Numbered from the stretch's first letter, positions 1 to 5,375 are shown. The stretch: DNA of 5,777 nt from Candidatus Sulfotelmatobacter sp. (GCA_030049565.1 JASIKQ010000052.1:1-5777); one strand, 5' to 3'. Translations and numbers: made by a program. Notes: generated by a model not told the origin, from the letters alone.

Positions 1-1
1 C

Positions 2-391
2 GCGGCGGCGCACATCAACCTGGGTACGCTTTATTACAACCGGCAAGATTTCAATCTGGCCGAAAAGCACTACCGCTCCGCCCTCCAAGCCGATCCCCGT
101 TACGCGCTCGCTTATTTCGATCTCGGCAACGTTCTCGACGAAACTGGACGCGTGCAGGAAGCCATCCAGACCTATAAGATGGCGATTCAACTCGCCCCCA
201 CCTACGCCGATGCGCACTATAACCTCGCCCTCGCCTACGAAAAAACTCGCGAGCCGCGCAAGGCGCTCAAACACTGGCAAGCCTACGTCAAGCTCGACAC
301 CGTCGGCCCCTGGTCGGTTCACGCGCACAACCAGATTCATCGCATTCTGCAAGCCGACTCGCTGAAGCTGGTGCACTCGCGGCGCAGCTAG
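2..391 (+). CDS. TPR-repeat protein, C-terminal end (5' truncated by window edge)
   Basis: The open frame is already running at the left edge and ends in TAG at 389-391, giving 129 visible residues. Three 34-residue TPR units can be laid end to end: residues 1-34 (starts AAAHINLGTLYYNR), 35-68 (ALAYFDLGNVLDETG) and 69-102 (ADAHYNLALAYEKTR). Each has the expected LG/LA, Y, A and final P or D positions. TPRs form helical hairpins that bind other proteins, so a scaffold or regulatory role is likely, but the partner cannot be told. The last 27 residues (PWSVHAHNQIHRIL then a basic SRRS end) form one more helix that could cap the solenoid. The N-terminal domain, which would decide the function, lies outside the window. 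Some acidobacterial TPR proteins carry an N-terminal MerR-type DNA-binding domain; that is only a possibility here. The gene lies outside the putative island and probably represents the host chromosome. Confidence 0.85.
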   Translation, partial: AAAHINLGTLYYNRQDFNLAEKHYRSALQADPRYALAYFDLGNVLDETGRVQEAIQTYKMAIQLAPTYADAHYNLALAYEKTREPRKALKHWQAYVKLDTVGPWSVHAHNQIHRILQADSLKLVHSRRS

Positions 392-504
392 CGCAGCTTG
401 TCCTTGTCCGCGACGAGCGACCCTGAGAAGAAAACGCCTAAGAAGCCCGAACGGATATTTGCGCACACGCGCGACGTGGCAAGTTGCCCTTTTGCAGGCA
501 GGTA

Positions 505-528
505 ATGGTGGGCGCTATAGGACTCGAA
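505..528 (-). repeat. tRNA-Val 3'-end fragment, putative distal att site
   Basis: These 24 bases match 5352-5375 at 23 positions; the only difference is C at 523 against T at 5370. Read on the minus strand they cover the T-loop, the 3' half of the T-stem, the 3' acceptor strand AGCGCCC, the discriminator A and the encoded CCA of the tRNA-Val gene. The rest of a tRNA is absent: past 528 no T-stem 5' half, anticodon arm or D-arm follows. The copy is in the same orientation as the intact gene. A 3'-end-only direct repeat is what tyrosine recombinases leave at the far end of an element inserted in a tRNA gene. The alternative is a tRNA pseudogene with an internal deletion. Confidence 0.75.
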
Positions 529-607
529 ACCACCTGAAAATGTCAAACAAAGGACTCAAACCGAGCACGGCTGACAAATTTAGTCTTTGTAAGTGCATGA
601 AAAACCA

Positions 608-632
608 AGAAGTGATTTCTAAAATCACTTTT
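608..632. repeat. AT-rich inverted repeat (hairpin)
   Basis: AAGTGATTT (610-618) and AAATCACTT (622-630) are perfect reverse complements around a 3-base CTA loop. A G-T pair (609/631) and an A-T pair (608/632) extend the stem to 11 bp. The + strand continues only as TTG, so the T-run is short and there is no GC-rich base to the stem; it is a poor intrinsic terminator. No gene of convincing quality ends just before it on either strand. It may be a remnant of an element end or a protein-binding palindrome. Confidence 0.5.
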
Positions 633-899
633 GCGGTAAGAATTCGTTCGAGACGGAAGTCGGAACGAGTAAAGGTTTTGCAGACCCTCAATCAGCCACG
701 CCTGCCAGAGCCGCCGATGCTCCTGGCGTCAGCCCGGGCGGGCAAATTTCTACCAAGTACGCGGCATTGCGGGCTTATCAGTGGCTACAGAATTCTTGGG
801 GATTAGAAAAGAAACGCCACCCATCCGTGCACGTTACCGCTCGCCACGCAGCAACGTGGTGCGGTGTCTTTCCGTATCTCCTCCAGCCCGATTCGCACC

Positions 900-1808
900 C
901 TAGATCCGATACCGTGCGCCTACAGAAAGCACCGGGCACGGCGCCTCGCAGGCCACCTTGTACGCGACGCCCGCACCGAAGTGTTTGGTCAAGGCCGCCG
1001 GCCGCTTTACACCAAGCATGATCATATCCGCCGTCTCAGCGGCCTTCACAATCGTTTCTGCCGGTGAACCAAATTGCACCTTGTACTCCGGCTCATGCCA
1101 AAGCTGGTTTGCTTCGGGAATCAGGGCGCGGAGCTGCATCTCCGTGGAGGCCGCTACTTCCTCCCGGTCGAGTACGGGCAAAGTTCCGGGTTGCGGCTCC
1201 GGCAGTGGCACACCAGGTTCTGGGGCCACATGCAGGAGGGTCAGACGAGCCTGATTCTCCTCCGCCAAAGATATCGCGTATGGCAGGCCGTGCAGGGACT
1301 CTGGCCCGAAGTCGGTGGCGTACATGATATGCCTCAGGTTGCCGTCGATCTCCCAGCGAGTAGCATGTGGCCCAACCGTGAGCACGGGGCACTCGGCATT
1401 GCGAAAGACCTCTTCCGCAACCGACCCCAGCAGCAGCTTTTCCAGTCCCTTGCGACCGCCGGTGCTGATCACGATGAGGTCAATATCGTAATCTCGGACC
1501 AACTTCGAGAGCACTTCTGGAACTTCGCCCTCCTCGATCAGTTCTTTGTGTCGGATGGTCCGGAACGACTGGGATCTGGTCAAATCGGTCATTCGCTGCC
1601 TCGCTAACAACCGGATTTGCTCCGGGTCCGGCTGCACGGCTTCGACAAACGCCAGGTGCGGCAGCACGTTCACCGAGTACACCTCGGCATCGTAACGGTG
1701 AGCCAGGTTGAGGGTATAGGAAAGAGCTGATTGTGCAGATGGCGAAAAGTCTGTGGCGAACAGAATGTTTTGTAGTTTAATGCGCGTTGGAGCAGTTACG
1801 GTTGGCAT
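900..1808 (-). CDS. Tandem universal stress protein (two UspA domains)
   Basis: A 302-residue cytoplasmic protein made of two UspA-type alpha/beta domains. Domain 1 (about residues 10-146) opens with the strand KLQNILFATDFS and ends with a nucleotide-binding-like segment STGGRKGLEKLLLGS (115-129) and CPVLTVG. This keeps most of the G-2X-G-9X-G-S ATP motif, with Ser in place of the first Gly. Domain 2 (about 157-298) repeats the plan (RHIMYATDFGPES, later CPVLSVG), but its motif is GVKRPAALTKHFGAG (266-280), lacking the second Gly and the final Ser/Thr. Thus domain 1 may bind ATP while domain 2 probably does not. The ATG at 1808 is chosen over an in-frame ATG at 1838 because AGAAGGAGG lies six bases before it. 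USPs help cells survive starvation, low oxygen and other stress; the exact role here is not shown. The gene stands alone and is divergent from the small gene at 2263. Confidence 0.93.
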   Translation of the reverse strand: MPTVTAPTRIKLQNILFATDFSPSAQSALSYTLNLAHRYDAEVYSVNVLPHLAFVEAVQPDPEQIRLLARQRMTDLTRSQSFRTIRHKELIEEGEVPEVLSKLVRDYDIDLIVISTGGRKGLEKLLLGSVAEEVFRNAECPVLTVGPHATRWEIDGNLRHIMYATDFGPESLHGLPYAISLAEENQARLTLLHVAPEPGVPLPEPQPGTLPVLDREEVAASTEMQLRALIPEANQLWHEPEYKVQFGSPAETIVKAAETADMIMLGVKRPAALTKHFGAGVAYKVACEAPCPVLSVGARYRI

Positions 1809-1892
1809 GACAAACCTCCTTCTGAAGCCGGAGCACAAGAACCGGGAAGGATTTTGTCAGACGCTGCGATCCGGCCTCATTGTTGGCCTACG

Positions 1893-1922
1893 GACATCAC
1901 GCGTATGGGCGCTTCTGATGTC
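1893..1922. promoter_or_regulatory. 7-bp inverted repeat upstream of stress-protein gene
   Basis: GACATCA (1893-1899) and TGATGTC (1916-1922) are exact reverse complements separated by 16 bases, lying 85-114 bases upstream of the stress-protein start. Two more pairs (one G-T, one C-G) extend it in RNA form. It could be an operator for a dimeric regulator or a hairpin in the 5' leader. No known consensus was recognised. Confidence 0.3.
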
Positions 1923-2042
1923 TGAGGGTGGGGAACAACATCACACGAGTCCCGGTATGGCCCCCGGGCTCGCCGCTACTTCCTCTTCACAAGAAAGACG
2001 CTTATTACTTTCCTATTCTCATCAATGCGGCCTTAGTATGCA

Positions 2043-2056
2043 GTGATGCCTGTCAC
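2043..2056. promoter_or_regulatory. CRP/FNR-family binding site (candidate), distal
   Basis: The sequence GTGA-TGCCTG-TCAC is a perfect inner palindrome with the six-base spacer of the E. coli CRP consensus TGTGA-N6-TCACA; the outer T and A are not kept (A and C here). It lies 235 bases upstream of the stress-protein start and 207 bases upstream of the small gene, so it could act on either. An identical-core site lies 135 bases away, which strengthens both calls. I scanned the GTGA occurrences elsewhere in the window by eye and saw no third site. Confidence 0.5.
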
Positions 2057-2177
2057 CAACCTGTGCCCGCCTTGAATTGCAGTGCGAGTTCCCCGTCCCT
2101 GACCCACATTGTCGGCCTGAGAGAATCGTGCCGTTCCACAGGCGCTTGCCGGCGCGAGCGAATGAGCCGATGGTTCG

Positions 2178-2191
2178 GTGATTGTTGTCAC
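2178..2191. promoter_or_regulatory. CRP/FNR-family binding site (candidate), promoter-proximal
   Basis: The sequence GTGA-TTGTTG-TCAC matches the core of a CRP-type operator exactly. Its centre (2184.5) lies about 42 bases before the start point predicted from the promoter-like elements at 2191-2220, the classic class II activator position overlapping the -35 region. That points to activation of the 95-residue gene. The regulator itself is not in the window, and which CRP/FNR-family member would bind is unknown. Confidence 0.55.
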
Positions 2192-2220
2192 TGACATTTC
2201 GATCTTTGCCGTGATTCAAT
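2191..2220 (+). promoter_or_regulatory. Candidate sigma-70-type promoter for the 95-residue gene
   Basis: CTGACA (2191-2196, five of six bases of the -35 consensus) and TTCAAT (2215-2220, four of six of the -10 consensus) are separated by 18 bases. A start point near 2227 would give a leader of about 36 bases that includes the ribosome binding site at 2249-2260. The weak -10 and the overlapping CRP-like site fit an activator-dependent promoter. Predicted by eye only. Confidence 0.4.
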
Positions 2221-2262
2221 TGATGTTTCCAAAGGCACTTTCCGCATTGAGAGGAGAGAGCT

Positions 2263-2550
2263 ATGCAATTCCACCTGGAAACAGACGAGCTGACACTGCT
2301 TAAGGACTTCTTGTTAGAACAAGACGACCGACAGTACGACGAAGTTCTGAAAAAGGTCCTGGACCGCGACTTGCGATTCGACGCCGGTGAACTCGAACAG
2401 ACAGCAGAACTCCTTGGCGGCAAGAAGCGCAGCCTCAAGGATGAAATCGCCCGGGAGCCGAACGCCGCGTTGAAGACAGAACTGCAGCAGAGACTGGCGC
2501 TGCTGGAACGGGTACTGGAGCGGGTCAACCAGGCCTGTGTCATGTTCTGA
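2263..2550 (+). CDS. Small helical protein of unknown function, 95 aa
   Basis: The ATG at 2263 follows a purine-rich GAGAGGAGAGAG stretch, a good ribosome binding site. The product is 95 residues, rich in Leu, Glu, Lys, Arg and Gln with no Pro except in REPN near residue 65 and no Trp. It is expected to be almost wholly alpha-helical: an N-terminal acidic helix (ETDELTLLKDFLLEQDD), a middle part with a basic GGKKRSLKDE turn, and a C-terminal amphipathic helix (LKTELQQRLALLERVLERVN) with heptad-like Leu spacing that could form a coiled coil. A single Cys sits at the end (ACVMF). There is no signal peptide or membrane segment. I do not recognise the family. It is divergent from the stress protein and has CRP-like sites upstream, so a stress-linked role is a guess from context. 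The long Ser/Arg-rich frame opposite is its shadow. Confidence 0.85.
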   Translation: MQFHLETDELTLLKDFLLEQDDRQYDEVLKKVLDRDLRFDAGELEQTAELLGGKKRSLKDEIAREPNAALKTELQQRLALLERVLERVNQACVMF

Positions 2551-2893
2551 AGGCTGTCCAGGCGGTGGCCAGCGCTTCATCAGCGTCACCTAGAGTGCCG
2601 ATGACGAGGGGAGAGGGTACCCCAAAACCCGACTCTCATCTGGCAGTCCTCTTGCGAATGATCGTCCGAGAGTACCGCCTTTGCCATCGAAAGCTTAGAC
2701 AGTTCAGAGGGTAATTCGCGTCTGGGTTCTTGGATTACTGTTGAAATATCCCCATAACACTCAAAATGCCGGGAAAAGGCGAAGATAAGGCGCTAAGTTG
2801 TGAGAACGCCTGATTGCAGAGGTTAAAGATTTCCTGCATGCAGGCTTCGGGGACAGGTCGCCTGTCCCCGAACACAGCTCTGGATCCCTCAGC
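2551..2893. other. 343-base gap between convergent genes
   Basis: The small gene on the + strand and the surface-protein gene on the minus strand both end toward this gap, and no coding frame in it is supportable. It contains the palindrome GGGTACCC (2615-2622), the palindrome CCTGCATGCAGG (2833-2844) and the strong hairpin at 2846-2872. No intrinsic terminator with a proper T-run is visible after the small gene, so the hairpins near 2833-2872 are the likeliest place for transcription from either side to stop. Confidence 0.55.
2833..2872. repeat. Palindrome plus perfect 12-bp hairpin (REP-like, possible bidirectional terminator)
   Basis: TTCGGGGACAGG (2846-2857) and CCTGTCCCCGAA (2861-2872) are exact reverse complements around a TCG loop. 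The 12-base palindrome CCTGCATGCAGG (2833-2844) lies one base before. The hairpin begins 21 bases past the stop of the surface-protein gene and lies between two convergent genes, so it may end or protect transcripts from both. There is no T-run, so it is not a textbook intrinsic terminator. GGGGACAGG stems are a common theme among dispersed REP-type repeats in several phyla; I recall this generally and cannot count copies from one window. Confidence 0.65.
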
Positions 2894-4750
2894 TCATTTC
2901 GTGATGCTGTGAGGCACTGCGGCAGATTGGGTCAGCCGCGCCTGTTTCTGGATTGCCGGGTTAATGCCTGGCTTCTCCTCGAGTGCAGACGCTCGGTTTG
3001 AGGTTGCCGGAGCTGCCGCATGCCCACGCTGCCGCATCCTCGCGAGATGCTCGTCCAGCTTTTTGTACCGCTCGGTGAGATCCGCCAGGCGAACCGTCTC
3101 GTACTTTTTCCGTTTGGCGATGATGCGGTAATCGAAGGCCACGCTCGAAGTCCCGCCCGCGAGCTCGTGTACTTCGAACGAAGTCGGAGACTTCTGGCTT
3201 ACGTACAGTCCGTTGCAATCGCCATTCGGCGTGAGGAACACGTGATAGTCGAGGTCGGTGTTAACAGTTTGCACGAAGATCGGTTCGAGACCGATGCGGG
3301 CCAAGCCGTTGGAGAGCTGGCCTGAGCCGAAATCCTCGAACCAGTTTTCGGGAGCTTCCACGGCGTAAAGCGCCACGTTGCGCGAGCCGCCATCAACCGG
3401 CACAACGGCGGACTTGCTGCCAGTACAGTAGAGATTGCCGCTAATATCGACTTCGCAGTAGCCCGCATTTCCTTCTGCCGAAAGAACCCAGGCTATATCG
3501 TTAGTCGGTGCCGCGTTGAACGCCGACAAAGTAGCGACGTCCGCGGCGTCGTCCTGGAAGTTGCCCGCAACCTCATCACCGGTTACTACGTCTAAAGCGG
3601 CTGTTGGCGACGTGGTGCCGATACCCACGTAACCTGCGCCGGTAACGGTCATTTGTTGCAAGGCATTTGTAAAGAAACCAAGCGTTTCGCTTGCCGGCGC
3701 CGATATGTACACTCCAAAGGGCGAGCTAAACTGCTGGACATTGCTAAAGGAGAAAACGGAATTCGTCGCTACATTGCCGTGTACGTCCAGAGTCACAAAA
3801 GGCGACGTCGTTCCGATCCCGACCGGCCCGACGAAGTTATCGGGGCCTGTGAAGTTGTTACTGGCGGCGAGTAACGGCACACCACTGACACTGACCGTAG
3901 GAGCTTGTCCGCTCCCGACCGCAATCCCGGAGCCGGCGGTAAGACCCAGCAAGCCGGCATTCGTCAGTGTGACATTTCCGCTTGTGCCCCCGCCGCCGAG
4001 CCCCGTGCCCGCCGTCACCCCCGTGATCGTGCCCGTACCCGCAGATGAGCACGCCCACGCGCTGCCATTCCATTGCAGGATCTGCCCGGTCGAGCAGGCA
4101 TTGGTCAGGCTGAGATTCAGAGTTCCGCTGGTGCCCCCGCCGGTCAGCCCGCTTCCGCTGGCCGTCGTGACGCCCGTGATCGTCCCATCGCCGCCCGCAT
4201 ACGCTATATCCAGCTCCGCCGGATGGCTCGTCGTCGTGTTCTCCTTGCTGTCAAAGCTGGCGTTGAACGTGCTGTTGGCTACCAGCGCAATGCCGTTGTT
4301 GGTTTCACTTCCACTCAGCCAGGCTTGCACGGCCGCGGTGACGTCGATCAGGATGTACTGGTTCTTATCCGTTGTCGTGATACTGACGCCAGAAGCGATG
4401 GTCGTGCCCAAGGCGGGCGCGTTGCTGGCATCAATCGCGCTTTCTGTCCAGGTGCCATTCACGTAGTCCACGTTGAAGCTGCCGGCCGTCGTGACGGAAT
4501 TGACATAGAGCTTCAGCGTGGCCTGGCTAATGGTGGCCGTCGAAGGAATCGAGGCCAGGTTGAATTGAATGAAGGTGACCTGTGAGGCGCCATCGACATC
4601 GAGCACCGTCTTCGATCCGTAGTTGGTGGTGGAATCGGCGGTATTGGTGTAAGAGTCGCCGCTGGGCGTGATCTGACCGTACGCCGCTGAGGTCAACAGA
4701 CTCGCGAACAGGACTGCAAGCCATGAAGTCTGCAACTTCAAGGTTTTCAT
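2894..4750 (-). CDS. Secreted DNRLRE-domain surface protein with tail-fibre-like repeats
   Basis: A 618-residue exported protein. Residues 1-25 form a signal peptide (MKTLKLQ, hydrophobic WLAVLFASLL, cleavage likely after SAAYG). Residues 27-185 resemble the DNRLRE beta-sandwich module of surface and carbohydrate-binding proteins (YTNTADSTTNYGSKTVLDVD, then FIQFNLASIP, and WLSG before the end). Residues 188-290 are Gly/Thr/Ser-rich repeats (ITGVTTASGSGLTGGGTSG and ITGVTAGTGLGGGGTSGNV). Two VGIGTTSP modules follow (310-317, 375-382), each leading to LDV, as in phage tail-fibre-like proteins. A conserved-looking domain (about 392-545) contains two Cys pairs, AVEAPENWFEDFGSGQL and DYHVFLTPNGDC. 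A charged helix (548-576) and an Ala/Pro tail end it. The start at 4750 has GGGAGG five bases beyond it; the ATG at 4765 has no such site. No membrane anchor or LPXTG motif is seen. Adhesion or sugar binding is inferred, not shown. Confidence 0.88.
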   Translation of the reverse strand: MKTLKLQTSWLAVLFASLLTSAAYGQITPSGDSYTNTADSTTNYGSKTVLDVDGASQVTFIQFNLASIPSTATISQATLKLYVNSVTTAGSFNVDYVNGTWTESAIDASNAPALGTTIASGVSITTTDKNQYILIDVTAAVQAWLSGSETNNGIALVANSTFNASFDSKENTTTSHPAELDIAYAGGDGTITGVTTASGSGLTGGGTSGTLNLSLTNACSTGQILQWNGSAWACSSAGTGTITGVTAGTGLGGGGTSGNVTLTNAGLLGLTAGSGIAVGSGQAPTVSVSGVPLLAASNNFTGPDNFVGPVGIGTTSPFVTLDVHGNVATNSVFSFSNVQQFSSPFGVYISAPASETLGFFTNALQQMTVTGAGYVGIGTTSPTAALDVVTGDEVAGNFQDDAADVATLSAFNAAPTNDIAWVLSAEGNAGYCEVDISGNLYCTGSKSAVVPVDGGSRNVALYAVEAPENWFEDFGSGQLSNGLARIGLEPIFVQTVNTDLDYHVFLTPNGDCNGLYVSQKSPTSFEVHELAGGTSSVAFDYRIIAKRKKYETVRLADLTERYKKLDEHLARMRQRGHAAAPATSNRASALEEKPGINPAIQKQARLTQSAAVPHSITK

Positions 4751-5078
4751 CTCATCCTCCCACATTTTTCTGAGCGGAGACCGAGTTCCGGCCTCTAATC
4801 TCTAAATCGAAAATGGCAAGCAAAAGACGACACGTCGGGCAAAAATTTTTTAGCTGCGGGCGGGGCTGGCGGATCGGCCGGAAGCGGTCCCGCGTGCAAT
4901 TGGTAGTTTCTGGGGCGCGGCGATTCGTGCAAGTCAACCACCCAATGGGACTTAGGCGACGAGTTGGAAGTCAATTGGCGTTAAATCGCGATAGCACTCA
5001 ATGCACAGCCAACCCCATCTGACTGAGAAGCATCCATGCTGCGCTCGGGTTCAAAATCGCTGTCAAACGGAGACTGAT
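4751..5078. other. 328-base upstream gap of the surface-protein gene
   Basis: No gene is supportable here. An A5T6 tract (4841-4851) about 90 bases upstream of the surface-protein start could bend DNA or act as an UP-type element for its minus-strand promoter, but no clear -35/-10 pair follows. The frame leading into the recombinase remnant is open from 5001, but its first 26 residues are Cys/Gln-rich and show no similarity to an integrase. This is probably the region where most of the integrase gene was lost. Confidence 0.5.
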
Positions 5079-5267
5079 ATGAACAAGAATCGTGTTCTCA
5101 CCGCCGTCGTTATTATGTTCACGGTCAGCCAGACCATGCTTCGTCACGCCAAACCAGATACCACGGCGATTTACACGCACGGGAACTTTGGGAAGGCGTT
5201 GGAAGCCCAGCGTGTCTACATGGATCAACTGCTGCGGATGAAGCCCGCTTCAGAGTCAGCCCAATGA
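5079..5267 (+). pseudogene. Tyrosine recombinase/integrase C-terminal remnant in a chimeric ORF
   Basis: From residue 20 the 62-residue ORF reads MLRHAKPDTTAIYTHGNFGK, the end of a phage-type tyrosine recombinase. It keeps the catalytic-box His (residue 23, LRH) and the nucleophilic Tyr (residue 32, IYTH) with the following C-terminal helix (ALEAQRVYMDQLLRMK). The N-terminal arm-binding and core-binding domains and both catalytic Arg regions are missing; a full integrase has roughly 300-400 residues. The first 19 residues (MNKNRVLTAVVIMFTVSQT) are hydrophobic and do not look like integrase, so about 130 bp before 5136 come from elsewhere. An ATG at 5079 with GGAG seven bases before it (5068-5071) could still allow translation, but the product cannot recombine DNA. 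Its stop lies 84 bases before the tRNA-proximal repeat, as expected for the integrase of an element inserted in this tRNA. Confidence 0.75.
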
Positions 5268-5313
5268 AACCTTCGGGCTGGCATCGGGTTGGAAAACTGC
5301 TGGGCAGAACGAC

Positions 5314-5333
5314 CAGCCACACCCAAGTGGCTG
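5314..5333 (-). terminator. Hairpin downstream of tRNA-Val, weak terminator candidate
   Basis: CAGCCAC (5314-5320) and GTGGCTG (5327-5333) pair perfectly around a six-base loop, 20 bases past the tRNA 3' end when read on the minus strand. A second small stem (CTGC/GCAG, 5298-5308) follows and is trailed by TTTTCC on the minus strand. Together they could end the tRNA transcript, though neither is a strong intrinsic terminator. Confidence 0.35.
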
Positions 5334-5351
5334 CATCGCTGGAAGTTAAGT

Positions 5352-5375
5352 ATGGTGGGCGCTATAGGATTCGAA
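5352..5375 (-). repeat. tRNA-proximal copy of the direct repeat (putative att)
   Basis: This is the partner of 505-528 and covers the CCA end, acceptor 3' strand and T-loop part of the intact tRNA-Val. Integration at this position rebuilds a functional tRNA 3' end, which fits the intact gene lying on this side. Confidence 0.7.

Larger units (their letters stand above)
392..899. other. 508-base gene-poor stretch, left end of putative island
   Basis: No ORF here shows a recognisable domain or a good ribosome binding site; the open frames overlap each other and run into the antisense of the stress-protein gene. Just after the TPR gene there is a weak 4-bp hairpin (478-488, GGCA/TGCC) followed by CTTTT. 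It could serve as a poor terminator, but I would not rely on it. The useful contents are the tRNA-Val 3' fragment at 505-528, a TGAAAATGTC motif at 535-544 shared with the upstream flank of the intact tRNA, and the AT-rich hairpin at 608-632. The stretch reads as decayed DNA. Confidence 0.6.
1809..2262. other. 454-base divergent regulatory gap
   Basis: This gap separates the start of the stress-protein gene (minus) from the start of the 95-residue gene (+). No ORF in it has both a ribosome binding site and recognisable content. It holds two perfect GTGA-N6-TCAC palindromes (2043-2056 and 2178-2191), a promoter-like pair at 2191-2220, and a 7-bp inverted repeat at 1893-1922. The length and the paired operator-like sites suggest that both flanking genes are controlled from here. 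No convincing -35/-10 pair was found for the stress-protein gene. Confidence 0.6.
505..5375. mobile_element. Putative decayed genomic island in tRNA-Val
   Basis: Proposed limits are the direct repeat of the tRNA-Val 3' end (505-528 and 5352-5375), about 4.85 kb apart. A tyrosine-recombinase C-terminal remnant sits 84 bases from the tRNA-proximal repeat, where island integrases usually lie. The interior holds a tandem universal stress protein, a small helical protein and a secreted surface protein. No relaxase, replication, phage structural or transposase gene is seen, so any mobility functions have been lost. What is seen is the repeat, the tRNA and the integrase piece; the island as a unit is inference. 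A tandem duplication of the tRNA region followed by deletion would also produce the repeat, but would not explain the integrase fragment. Confidence 0.45.

Noticed and set aside
459..806. 115-residue + strand frame across the tRNA fragment
   Set aside because: It reads straight through the tRNA-Val 3' copy and the AT-rich hairpin, with no domain and no ribosome binding site.
843..859. Short CCACG/CGTGG stem after the stress-protein stop
   Set aside because: Only five base pairs and no T-run directly after it, so it is too weak to call a terminator.
1074..1607. 177-residue + strand frame
   Set aside because: It is antisense to the tandem USP, whose conserved motifs on the minus strand are unmistakable.
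2022..2543. 173-residue minus-strand frame rich in Ser, Arg and Cys
   Set aside because: It is antisense to the 95-residue gene, has biased composition typical of a shadow frame and no ribosome binding site; the + strand gene has a good start and sensible helical composition.
3705..4466. 253-residue + strand frame rich in Pro and Val
   Set aside because: It is antisense to the repeat region of the surface protein; the Pro/Val runs mirror its Gly/Thr codons, and no domain or start signal is seen.
505..5375. CRISPR array, toxin-antitoxin pair or retron
   Set aside because: No regularly spaced repeats, no paired small overlapping genes and no reverse transcriptase motif were found on either strand.
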